Below are positions 8,716 to 15,360 of a stretch of 42,069 nucleotides of DNA, piece by piece. Numbering within the stretch: the first letter of the stretch is position 1; every line of letters begins with the position of its first letter. Below the pieces are notes generated by a model. The model ran no database searches and was not told where the DNA came from. It saw only the letters and a list, made by a program, of their open reading frames with translations. Position numbers and translations under genes: made by a program. The stretch comes from Gammaproteobacteria bacterium 42_54_T18 (GTDB lineage: Bacteria; Pseudomonadota; Gammaproteobacteria; Pseudomonadales; Ketobacteraceae): contig MAAL01000144.1 of assembly GCA_002163245.1 (NCBI GenBank), positions 1-42,069 of the forward strand, read 5' to 3'.

Positions 8716-9198
8716 ATGGCTATCTACCTAGAAATTGAAGGCATCGAAGGCAACATCACTGCAAAAGGATTTGAGAAAATGATCGAGGTCTCCAGCTTCA
8801 ACTGGGGAGTAGGTCGAGCCATCTCTCAAAATGCTGGTCGCATGGCTAACCGTGAAGCTTCTCGTCCAAGCATTAGTGAAATCACACTTACCAAAGTGGT
8901 TGATAAAGCAACTCCGTTACTTGTTCAAGAATCCACAATCGGGACTAAAGGCAAAAAAGTACTTATCCACTTTGTTACAACTGGCGGTGATCAGCTTGAA
9001 GAATTCTTAACTTACACATTAGAAGACACACTGATCAGCAGTTATTCCATTGGCGCTTCTGGCGACGGCGAGCCAGGTGAAACGATTTCCCTAAGCTTCT
9101 CTTTGTTTGAAGTTGCCTTTACTGAAGCTGGTGAAACCAACGCCCGAAGTGGGAAAGGTCGATTTGGTTACGACATTGCTCAAGCGAAGAAAGCTTAA
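8716..9198 (+). CDS. hcp: Hcp-family type VI secretion tube protein (orphan)
   Basis: The 160-residue protein matches the Hcp family throughout: MAIYLEIEGIEGNITAKGFEKMIEVSSFNWGVGR at the start, ASRPSISEITLTKVVDKATPLL in the middle, and a C-terminal ETISLSFSLFEVAFTEA block. Hcp forms stacked hexameric rings that make the inner tube of the type VI secretion system and carry effectors. It has AGGA ahead of its ATG. No other T6SS component (sheath, baseplate, ClpV, VgrG) is in the window, so this is an orphan copy. It is followed by an exceptionally long perfect terminator. There is no effector extension: 160 residues is a normal Hcp length. Confidence 0.93.
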   Translation: MAIYLEIEGIEGNITAKGFEKMIEVSSFNWGVGRAISQNAGRMANREASRPSISEITLTKVVDKATPLLVQESTIGTKGKKVLIHFVTTGGDQLEEFLTYTLEDTLISSYSIGASGDGEPGETISLSFSLFEVAFTEAGETNARSGKGRFGYDIAQAKKA

Positions 9199-9223
9199 AA
9201 TATTACAGGCTACGCATCTTTAT

Positions 9224-9285
9224 AACGAAAAAAGCGCACTTAGTTCTGAATATGTTAACTCAGAACTAAGTGCGCTTTTTTCGTT
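9224..9285. terminator. Perfect 26-bp bidirectional terminator after hcp
   Basis: The arms at 9224-9249 and 9260-9285 are perfectly complementary over 26 bp, with a 10-nt loop. An A6 run in the left arm and a T6 run in the right arm make it work as an intrinsic terminator on both strands. It lies between the Hcp gene and the convergent membrane protein at 9297-9593. Confidence 0.85.
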
Positions 9286-9296
9286 AAGTTTGCACT

Positions 9297-9593
9297 TTAC
9301 TGCGCAGCAACTCCAAATCGTTTCGCTTCAACCTTCCGATTTAAATAAATCTTAGAACCAAGAATAATCACCGTAGCTCCCCCCACAACAATAAGGCAAC
9401 CGTAATAATACGACAATGTAGCCACTGATATATCAGAATACAGCATAACCAAAGCTGCAAGCATATACACTCCAGCAATGCCAAGACAGTGGAACATCCA
9501 GCCCAACGCATGATTAGCGGTAAGTTTTCTTAACTTAGGTGTCATTGCCCAACCAGCAACAGTGAATACCGCTAAAACAAAAGCAAATAACAT
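9297..9593 (-). CDS. Small integral membrane protein (98 aa), unknown function
   Basis: The 98-residue protein is largely hydrophobic, with about three membrane segments: roughly 1-17 (MLFAFVLAVFTVAGWAM), 30-52 (LGWMFHCLGIAGVYMLAALVMLY) and 58-83 (ATLSYYYGCLIVVGGATVIILGSKIY). The end is basic (NRKVEAKRFG). No family is recognised. It converges on hcp and shares the terminator at 9224-9285. An immunity or T6SS-linked role is only a guess from position. Confidence 0.65.
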   Translation of the reverse strand: MLFAFVLAVFTVAGWAMTPKLRKLTANHALGWMFHCLGIAGVYMLAALVMLYSDISVATLSYYYGCLIVVGGATVIILGSKIYLNRKVEAKRFGVAAQ

Positions 9594-9714
9594 CGGTAAA
9601 ACTCCTTTTCGTTACACATCCAACTTAAATATAAATACGTTATAAGCGCCCATAATATCGAATTAAAAGAATATATCAATTTTTTCTTAACTTATCAGGC
9701 TCCCCGCCACACTT

Positions 9715-9737
9715 GACGCCTAGCAGATTTAGGCGTC
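9715..9737. repeat. 8-bp inverted repeat in intergenic DNA
   Basis: GACGCCTA at 9715-9722 pairs with TAGGCGTC at 9730-9737 around a 7-nt loop, in the 222-nt gap between two membrane-protein genes. No clear T run follows on either strand, so it is either a weak terminator of the gene ending at 9816 or a regulatory hairpin. Confidence 0.45.
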
Positions 9738-9815
9738 CTTTACTGCTTATTCAAAAGCCTAATTAAAGCCAATAGCAAAAACACAATAAAATCATAACGT
9801 TAACAAATACAATTA

Positions 9816-10268
9816 TTAACGTTCAGATATATCTTCCTTTGAATCAAAACCCTTCAGCGAGCTCAGAAGTAACCCTAATCCACCCACTGCAAGAGTTAAT
9901 ATCACCAACAAATCAAATGAGGTCATATTATCCAAGCGCAACTTAACACTAGAAATAACCCCAAATGCCATCATTACGATAGATGCAGCTGCCAACCCCC
10001 AGCCAACTATATTTTTTGAGTTGTAAAACACCATACCAATACCAAAGATAAACGGGACAAACACCATCCCTCCAGTAAGGTTAAAACCACCCACACGCAT
10101 AAAGCTGGAAGAGAAACCAAAAGCATAGGTCACATGGATAGCGTTTAAAAACATATATCCACCAGCAACCATCATTATTGACCCCATAAGAAAACGCCCT
10201 ATCCCACCATCTGTCCCACCGGCACCACGCATACCACCCACTCCATTACTGTTTTTGTTTATACCCAA
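9816..10268 (-). CDS. Hypothetical multi-pass membrane protein (150 aa)
   Basis: The protein has 150 residues. A Gly/Asn-rich soluble N-terminus (NGVGGMRGAGGTDGGIG, about residues 9-25) precedes about four membrane helices at roughly 27-46, 65-82, 87-107 and 118-138. The C-terminus is acidic (GFDSKEDISER). I do not recognise a family. It is co-oriented with the 98-residue membrane protein, but 222 nt containing a hairpin separate them, so separate promoters are likely. Function unknown. Confidence 0.7.
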   Translation of the reverse strand: MGINKNSNGVGGMRGAGGTDGGIGRFLMGSIMMVAGGYMFLNAIHVTYAFGFSSSFMRVGGFNLTGGMVFVPFIFGIGMVFYNSKNIVGWGLAAASIVMMAFGVISSVKLRLDNMTSFDLLVILTLAVGGLGLLLSSLKGFDSKEDISER

Positions 10269-10521
10269 TCATACCTTGGCAAGGTAAAGAATCAACTCCG
10301 TAAACCAGCAACCAAATAGGGGTCTATGGATTCAAGCAAGTCAGACAAATAATTAGCTCCACCTATCCAAACGCCCTACTACGAAAATAGCTGTCAGAAA
10401 GGCTGTTTCTATCCAATAATATAAACATGTTTCAATCATGCAAAACCGCCCATTGATTGGTAACAACAATATTCTATTTACAATTGCCCTCTTATTAATC
10501 ACCTTTTTAAGGAATGTTAAC

Positions 10522-10677
10522 GTGCCTAAGCTATTTGATTTCAGTAATGAAGGTTTCACCAACATGCGCTACAAAAAAGGACAAGCGATTAACTCAACAG
10601 CAGAGGGTTGGTGCTTTGGTTATAGCTTAAACTGGCGAGGCCAACTTCCACTGAGCTCAGCACACATCAAGCACTAA
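10522..10677 (+). CDS. Small protein (51 aa) with a cysteine-protease-like motif
   Basis: The frame starts at GTG 10522, supported by AAGGAA 7 nt upstream, and ends with a stop inside the terminator shared with the convergent SDR gene. The protein is 51 residues and soluble. Its striking part is AEGWCFGYSLNW. The spacing G-x-C with a Trp seven residues after the Cys resembles the catalytic-cysteine helix of YopT-like (peptidase C58) and related papain-fold effectors. No His or Asp partner fits in such a short chain, so it is either a remnant of a larger protein or something unrelated. The frame is open upstream to an ATG at 10438, but that start has no ribosome site. Confidence 0.45.
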   Translation: MPKLFDFSNEGFTNMRYKKGQAINSTAEGWCFGYSLNWRGQLPLSSAHIKH

Positions 10678-10709
10678 AGAAAAAGCTGAAATAGCTTTTC
10701 TTTAGCGCT
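10670..10709. terminator. Bidirectional terminator between the small gene and the SDR gene
   Basis: The left arm (10674-10687, CTAAAGAAAAAGCT) pairs with 10693-10705 (AGCTTTTCTTTAG) with one bulged A and a 5-nt loop. Three more base pairs follow beyond a mismatch. A and T runs serve both directions. It overlaps the stop codons of both convergent genes. Confidence 0.7.
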
Positions 10710-11520
10710 CAATTCTCCGATTGAATCCCCAAGCAAATAACCTATGTACCGCTACTGGCATCAGTCGCTTTATTATGTCGACAATATATGCATCGGCACC
10801 TATCACAATACGTTGTCGTTTTTTTACCGTAGCACCTATAATTTTCTCGGCGGCAACGTGCGGCTGCATGGCAAAACGTTTTACTTTATCAAACATTTTC
10901 TTCGATGCTTCTTGATCATCTGAATGTTGAATAGCGAAATCGAATATTTTGGTATTTATCGCTCCTGGATGCACGCTGATAACATGAATATTATTCCCTT
11001 TACATTCAGCATACAAAGCCTCACTTAATGCCTTAACAGCAGCTTTGGTTACACAGTAAGATGTTTGGTTTGGCATGCCTAAAAATCCCGCCAAACTTGA
11101 GGTATTTATAATAAACGCTTCAGATTGCTTCGTTAAATACGGCATAAAAAATTTACACCCATAAATCACGCCCCATAAGTTAATTCCCACAACTTGCTCC
11201 CAATCCTCCAGCGTATGTGTATTAAACGTTTTATTAATAGTAATCCCTGCATTATTAAACAATACATCCACCACTCCATGCTGTTTAATAACGGCCTCCG
11301 GCAACTCCTGCATCTGACCTTTATTCGTCACATCAACCACATGTGACGAATAATCCCCAGAAAACCTCGTAAGTTTTTCTTGAGTTTCCATCAATCCTTT
11401 TTCGTTAATATCTACTAACGCAATATGGCAACCTAATTCAGCAACATGTAGCGCAACCGCTTGCCCGATACCACTCCCTGCCCCTGTGATAACTACAACC
11501 TTATTATTCCAAGCATGCAT
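10702..11520 (-). CDS. SDR family NAD(P)-dependent oxidoreductase
   Basis: A classical short-chain dehydrogenase of 272 residues. The Rossmann glycine motif TGAGSGIG is at residues 12-19. An acidic D37 in ALVDINEKG at the end of beta 2 suggests NAD preference. NNAG is at 89-92, the catalytic Ser lies in the NTSSLAG segment (about 139-145), and Y155-x3-K159 is intact. The C-terminal extension (IVDIIKRLMPVAVHRLFAWGFNRRIER) resembles acyl-chain-acting SDRs. The substrate is unknown. It lies 52 nt downstream of the TetR gene in the same direction and probably forms an operon with it, divergent from an OYE-family reductase, so the three may act on one substrate class. Confidence 0.92.
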   Translation of the reverse strand: MHAWNNKVVVITGAGSGIGQAVALHVAELGCHIALVDINEKGLMETQEKLTRFSGDYSSHVVDVTNKGQMQELPEAVIKQHGVVDVLFNNAGITINKTFNTHTLEDWEQVVGINLWGVIYGCKFFMPYLTKQSEAFIINTSSLAGFLGMPNQTSYCVTKAAVKALSEALYAECKGNNIHVISVHPGAINTKIFDFAIQHSDDQEASKKMFDKVKRFAMQPHVAAEKIIGATVKKRQRIVIGADAYIVDIIKRLMPVAVHRLFAWGFNRRIER

Positions 11521-11572
11521 GTCATTCCCCTTTAAATTGTTATGTTTTTATAATTCGGCCGCCAAGTCAGCG

Positions 11573-12187
11573 TTATTTTATGAACGTATTTATCAAGGTA
11601 AAAACCTGATCTAATAATTTATCACTATCTTCACTTTCAGCATCGGCAAATACTAATACGCCCTCAGACAACGCCCCTATCAACATTCGAGTGAATAAGG
11701 TTTGACTGATACCTGACAACGAGGGAAAACGGCTCTGAATAATCTCTGTCGCTTTCACAACCACAGCAGTGTTCACCCAACGTTCTCGCCCTAAAATATG
11801 CGGGGAGTCAACCAACACAACTTGTCGAAAAGCAGCATCTTTTGCTAACGCAGAAAATACACTCCAATACGCGGTCACAGGCGCTTCCTCAACAAATTGT
11901 TCGCCTTTCACATCAACCGAGGATAATACTTCTACTAATCGCTGCTCAAACGTTTCTGTTACTACTTGAAACAGTTGTTTTTTATTACCAAAGTAGTGAT
12001 ATATCGGTCGAATAGTTGTTCCACAATCGGCAGCGATATCCTCTAATGAGGTTTGGTTATATCCATTTTCACCAAACAATCTACAAGCACTATCCAATAC
12101 GGCAGCTTGTGTCGCTGCCCGTCGCTCCATCTGTGTTCTTGCCTTCCCTACTCGTGTTTGATCTGCTCGTTTTTGACTTATAGCCAT
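11573..12187 (-). CDS. TetR family regulator divergent from an OYE-family reductase
   Basis: The 204-residue protein has a TetR helix-turn-helix at about residues 25-72: RRAATQAAVLDSACRLFGENGYNQTSLEDIAADCGTTIRPIYHYFGNKKQL. The N-terminus is basic (KRADQTRVGKARTQMERR), which helps minor-groove contact. The ligand domain is unclassified. It is transcribed away from the OYE gene, and the 129-nt gap holds two palindromes, so it most likely represses both the OYE gene and its own operon with the SDR. Confidence 0.92.
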   Translation of the reverse strand: MAISQKRADQTRVGKARTQMERRAATQAAVLDSACRLFGENGYNQTSLEDIAADCGTTIRPIYHYFGNKKQLFQVVTETFEQRLVEVLSSVDVKGEQFVEEAPVTAYWSVFSALAKDAAFRQVVLVDSPHILGRERWVNTAVVVKATEIIQSRFPSLSGISQTLFTRMLIGALSEGVLVFADAESEDSDKLLDQVFTLINTFIK

Positions 12188-12228
12188 CTAATTCGCCCCA
12201 TAAACCGATCTATTTCATTCCATCAAAT

Positions 12229-12251
12229 CATATGTAGCCATATTACATATG
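12229..12251. promoter_or_regulatory. Palindrome 1 in the TetR/OYE intergenic region
   Basis: CATATGTA (12229-12236) and TACATATG (12244-12251) form perfect 8-bp arms with a 7-bp spacer. It lies about 40 nt upstream of the TetR start. It is a candidate TetR operator by position. Confidence 0.55.
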
Positions 12252-12274
12252 TTGTGCAATCATATTACACAACA
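12250..12274. promoter_or_regulatory. Palindrome 2 in the TetR/OYE intergenic region
   Basis: TGTTGTG (12250-12256) and CACAACA (12268-12274) form perfect 7-bp arms with an 11-bp spacer. The left arm overlaps palindrome 1 by two bases. It lies about 42 nt upstream of the OYE start, so it probably covers that promoter. Confidence 0.55.
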
Positions 12275-12316
12275 TGCCACCGGGGCAACAACCCTCTAAC
12301 AAAATAGGAACCTCAG

Positions 12317-13543
12317 ATGTCGGATGACCTAGCAAAGTGCTTCGAGCCCGCCACACTTAACGGGCTTACGTTAAAAAACCGCTTTATAAAAGCAGGTACC
12401 TACGAAGGTATGACGCCCAACGGAAGCCCCTCTTCTGCATTATTGAACTTTCACAGCAATATCGCGAACGGAGGCTCTGCGATGACAACCATTGGCTATT
12501 GCGCTACAGAGGCCGACGGTCGGTTAAACGAGAACATGCTGTATATGCAAGAAGAAATCCGTCAACCGTTGAGTAACATGATCAACGAATTACATCTATT
12601 GGGTACAAAAGTATCAGGGCAAATGGGCCATGGCGGTGGCTTTTCCAAAAATAGACAACTACAACGAAGACGCCCCCTTGGTCCTAACTTTGGATTAAAT
12701 GCGCTGGGCATTCCCCATGGCATGTTTTTTTGTGATGCAATGACCCACCAAGACATCAAACATTTTGTTCAGCAATACCATAACGCCGCAGCCTTTATGA
12801 AATCTGTTGGTTTTGATGCGTTGGAAATCCATTTTGGACACGGCTATGGCCTGTGCCAATTTATGAGCCCTAAAACTAATAAACGCACAGACCTGTACGG
12901 AGGCTCATTTCTGAATCGAATGCGATTGCCATTAGAGGTTCTTGCTGCGGTACGAGATGCTGTTGGTGATTCTTTTCCTATTATTGGAAAAATCAGTTTA
13001 ACGGAAGGCGTTCGCGGAGGCTTGCATTATGATGACGCGCTTAATATTGCTATATTATTAGATCAAGCGGGTATCGATGGCATCATCACTAGCGGTGGTA
13101 CCAGCACAATGAACCCAATGATAATGTTCCGTGGTAACAGTATATTACAACCGATGTTACGTGCAGAAAAAAACCTGCTGATGAAACTTATGCTTCGCAT
13201 TGCAGGCCCTCGTCTTTTCAAAGATTACCCCTACCACGAATTATATTTTTTAGAACATGCAAAACGATTACGTGACGCTGTTGACTGCAATATGATTTAC
13301 GTAGGTGGCGCCAGCACCAATGAAAGCTTTGCAACCTTAATGCGAGAAGGGTTTGATTTCATTCAACTCGGCCGCTCTTTACTCAGCGACCCAGCCCTTC
13401 CCCATAAAGCACAACGTTCATTAGATTACAAAAGCAACTGCGTGCACTGCAATGAGTGTGTTGCAACTATTGAACACGCCGATGGTATTCACTGTCCTCG
13501 CTTTCCCCCTTCAGCTCCCATTCACATTATGGCTGCAAAATAG
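12317..13543 (+). CDS. NADH:flavin oxidoreductase, Old Yellow Enzyme family
   Basis: An FMN-dependent TIM-barrel ene-reductase of 408 residues. Family marks are LFEPATLNGLTLKNRF-like FEPATLNGLTLKNRFIKAGT at the N-terminus, the substrate pair H171-x2-H174 in EIHFGHGYGLCQFMSP, the TNKRTDLYGGSFLNR segment and a phosphate-binding IYVGGAST. It keeps a cysteine cluster C375-x2-C378-x2-C381-x11-C393 near the end, as in the [4Fe-4S] OYE subgroup related to 2,4-dienoyl-CoA reductase. It stops before any FAD/NAD(P) domain, so electrons must come directly or from a partner. HFGHGYGLCQF departs from the usual HxAHGYLLSQF. AGGAA precedes the ATG. Its end overlaps the convergent pdxH by 17 nt. Confidence 0.92.
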   Translation: MSDDLAKCFEPATLNGLTLKNRFIKAGTYEGMTPNGSPSSALLNFHSNIANGGSAMTTIGYCATEADGRLNENMLYMQEEIRQPLSNMINELHLLGTKVSGQMGHGGGFSKNRQLQRRRPLGPNFGLNALGIPHGMFFCDAMTHQDIKHFVQQYHNAAAFMKSVGFDALEIHFGHGYGLCQFMSPKTNKRTDLYGGSFLNRMRLPLEVLAAVRDAVGDSFPIIGKISLTEGVRGGLHYDDALNIAILLDQAGIDGIITSGGTSTMNPMIMFRGNSILQPMLRAEKNLLMKLMLRIAGPRLFKDYPYHELYFLEHAKRLRDAVDCNMIYVGGASTNESFATLMREGFDFIQLGRSLLSDPALPHKAQRSLDYKSNCVHCNECVATIEHADGIHCPRFPPSAPIHIMAAK

Positions 13544-14108
13544 ATAACACCCATTCATCACCTTTCACTTCGAACAATTGGCGCTCATGTAACCGATGAT
13601 CTTTACCTTGCCAAAATTCAATATGATGAGCGTCGATACGATACCCACCCCAATGATCTGGACAAGTAACGTTATCTCCTAAACACGCCTTACCTTCATC
13701 AAACTGCGCTTGCAACGCTTCAAAAGAGGCAACCGGCTGACTCTGATCTGAAATTACCGCGGCTACCTGACTTAACAGTGGCCGCTGGGAAAAATACTCC
13801 ACTGATTCCTGTCGTGTTGTTTTTCTAACCACGCCCTCTATTCGAATTTGCCGCTGAAATGCCGACCACCAAAAAGTTGCTGCCACTTTACTGTTATGAA
13901 CAATATCATCACCTTTTCGACTATTGTAATTGGTGAAAAATGTAAAACCCTCTTCATCAACCGATTTCAATAATACAATACGATTTGACGGCTGACCTTG
14001 TTCATCAACGGTTGCCACGCTCATGCCATTACAATACGTTGCATCCCGTTGTTTGGCATCGTCAAACCAAGAGGTAAATTGCTGAAGAATGTCAGAAGAT
14101 AAAATCAC
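13527..14108 (-). CDS. pdxH: Pyridoxamine 5'-phosphate oxidase
   Basis: An FMN enzyme that oxidises pyridoxine or pyridoxamine 5'-phosphate to pyridoxal 5'-phosphate, the last step of vitamin B6 synthesis and salvage. The 193 residues match PdxH: NRIVLLKSVDEEGFTFFTNY with SRKG (FMN phosphate), FWWSAFQRQIRIEGVV, SQRPLLSQVAAVISDQS and the closing substrate motif R-L-H in DHRLHERQLFEV. It is about 25 residues shorter than E. coli PdxH at the N-terminus, a variable part of the family. The last codons overlap the convergent OYE gene by 17 nt. A spaced direct repeat at 14128-14170 lies just upstream and may be its operator. Confidence 0.93.
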   Translation of the reverse strand: MILSSDILQQFTSWFDDAKQRDATYCNGMSVATVDEQGQPSNRIVLLKSVDEEGFTFFTNYNSRKGDDIVHNSKVAATFWWSAFQRQIRIEGVVRKTTRQESVEYFSQRPLLSQVAAVISDQSQPVASFEALQAQFDEGKACLGDNVTCPDHWGGYRIDAHHIEFWQGKDHRLHERQLFEVKGDEWVLSILQP

Positions 14109-14469
14109 AAATTGTCCCTATATCCGTTGTACTAATCGTTGTGCCAATAACTGTACTAAATCGTTGCACCTGTTATTCGTAAGCGAATAATTTTAACGCC
14201 CTCCCTAGTAACAAGCAACATGTAGTCCTGTAGAAACAAAGGCATGTGCTATATCTCGGGTTTTCAAGTAAGAATTAGGGCAATGCCACAATTCATCACT
14301 TTTCATCAGCATAAAGGCACAACACCTCCATTAGATTGCCTGAATCTTTTAGTTTAATAACGTTGTCTTCAGCAAACGAGCATCGGTAAGTAAACCTCAA
14401 CAAAGCAAATTGCTACATTTCATACACAGCATATTAAACATCAGACGTTATACAAAAGAGGCACACATT
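14109..14469. other. 361-nt divergent intergenic region (pdxH / OmpA-domain gene)
   Basis: No gene is seen here. It should hold both promoters. The pdxH side carries the direct repeat described separately. The OmpA side ends with AAGAGG about 9 nt before the ATG at 14470. I found no terminator or longer repeat in the middle. Confidence 0.6.
14128..14170. promoter_or_regulatory. Imperfect direct repeat upstream of pdxH
   Basis: TGTACTAATCGTTGTGCC (14128-14145) recurs as TGTACTAAATCGTTGCACC (14152-14170), starting 24 nt later. The spacing is about two helical turns, 20-60 nt from the pdxH start. PLP-responsive MocR/PdxR regulators typically bind direct repeats, but no such regulator gene is in the window. 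Confidence 0.45.
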
Positions 14470-15183
14470 ATGAAAATCAAACACCCTATCTCCGTTTTAA
14501 CTTTAACCCTTACTCCATTTTTTATTGCTACAGGCTGTTCAAGCACAGGAGGTCAACATCCAACTTCAGTCGCAAAAACACCAACAATACAACATATTAA
14601 TACCGTAAATGAATCGGTCATTGATGAAACCCAAGTAATAGCAAATATGGCCACGGAAGCTACTGCAGACGTAACCACTGTCGCTACTGTCACAACTACA
14701 GAAACTACAGAAACAATCTCGCAAATGGACTTACCTGCCAACAGCCAAATCGACAATGCTACCGATGGACTAGAAATGTTAGGAATCCTTGATAGTGATG
14801 CACCATTAGAGACAACAGCAAGCAACGATTCTCGACCGGCCAAACACGTTTTTCACTTTGGATTCAATAAAGCAGAATTAAGCGATGAAGAAAAAACCAT
14901 CATTCAAGATCATGGACAATTTCTTGCTAGCCACCCATCACAAAGCATCGTTGTGCATGGACATGCGGACTCACAAGGGGATCAAAACTACAATCAATTT
15001 CTCTCTGATAAAAGAGCACAGCATGTCGCGACACTACTTAAAAAAGCAGGAGCAAACAAAGACCAAATAGAAGTATTCTCTTGGAGCAGCGCCTCGCCAG
15101 CAGATGTGGTAACCAACTACAAGGTTAATCGTCGCGTTGAATTGCACTACGGGCAAGATTATTTTGCCCAAAAGACACAATAA
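14470..15183 (+). CDS. OmpA-domain outer-membrane protein, probable lipoprotein
   Basis: The protein has 237 residues from the ATG at 14470, which has a good ribosome site (AAGAGG). The signal peptide ends FFIATGCSS, so C23 is the likely lipidated residue, although A at -3 is less usual than L. A Thr/Ala-rich linker follows (about 30-125; TVATVTTTETTETISQ). The OmpA C-terminal peptidoglycan-binding domain covers about 135-230: FHFGFNKAELSDEEKTII, VVHGHADSQGDQNYNQFLSDKRAQ and VNRRVEL. The conserved peptidoglycan-contact residues D (in GHADSQG) and R (in NRRVEL) are present. It should tether the outer membrane to the wall. A structured RNA element follows it. Confidence 0.9.
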   Translation: MKIKHPISVLTLTLTPFFIATGCSSTGGQHPTSVAKTPTIQHINTVNESVIDETQVIANMATEATADVTTVATVTTTETTETISQMDLPANSQIDNATDGLEMLGILDSDAPLETTASNDSRPAKHVFHFGFNKAELSDEEKTIIQDHGQFLASHPSQSIVVHGHADSQGDQNYNQFLSDKRAQHVATLLKKAGANKDQIEVFSWSSASPADVVTNYKVNRRVELHYGQDYFAQKTQ

Positions 15184-15191
15184 CCCGTTAA

Positions 15192-15277
15192 GTACATGCT
15201 CTCACATCAGGCCAACAGCCCCTCTTTGAGAGCATGTACCACCCAGTCAATACTGTCGTCTAAGAGGGGCATTTTTG
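15192..15277 (+). promoter_or_regulatory. Interlocking hairpins: possible pseudoknot or terminator before the MoxR gene
   Basis: Stem A pairs 15192-15203 (GTACATGCTCTC) with 15228-15239 perfectly over 12 bp. Stem B pairs 15218-15226 (GCCCCTCTT) with 15262-15270 (AAGAGGGGC) perfectly over 9 bp and is followed by ATTTTTG, as in an intrinsic terminator. The left arm of B lies in the loop of A, and the right arm of A lies in the loop of B. The two can therefore coexist only as an H-type pseudoknot, or else they compete. The element lies 9 nt after the OmpA stop and about 84 nt before the MoxR start. Confidence 0.6.
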
Positions 15278-15360
15278 CCATTACCATCGACAACATTCTC
15301 TCTTTGCACTCGATATGCTACTGTCTTTATCTTATCGATTCACAGCAACGAAGTATCCCT

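Noticed and set aside
10353-10565. 70-residue minus-strand frame
   Set aside because: It lies opposite the small GTG-started gene that has a ribosome site and terminator; the product resembles random composition.
14553-14843. 96-residue minus-strand hydrophobic frame inside the OmpA-domain gene
   Set aside because: The opposite strand of Thr/Ala-rich codons naturally reads as Val/Ser/Ala-rich hydrophobic protein.
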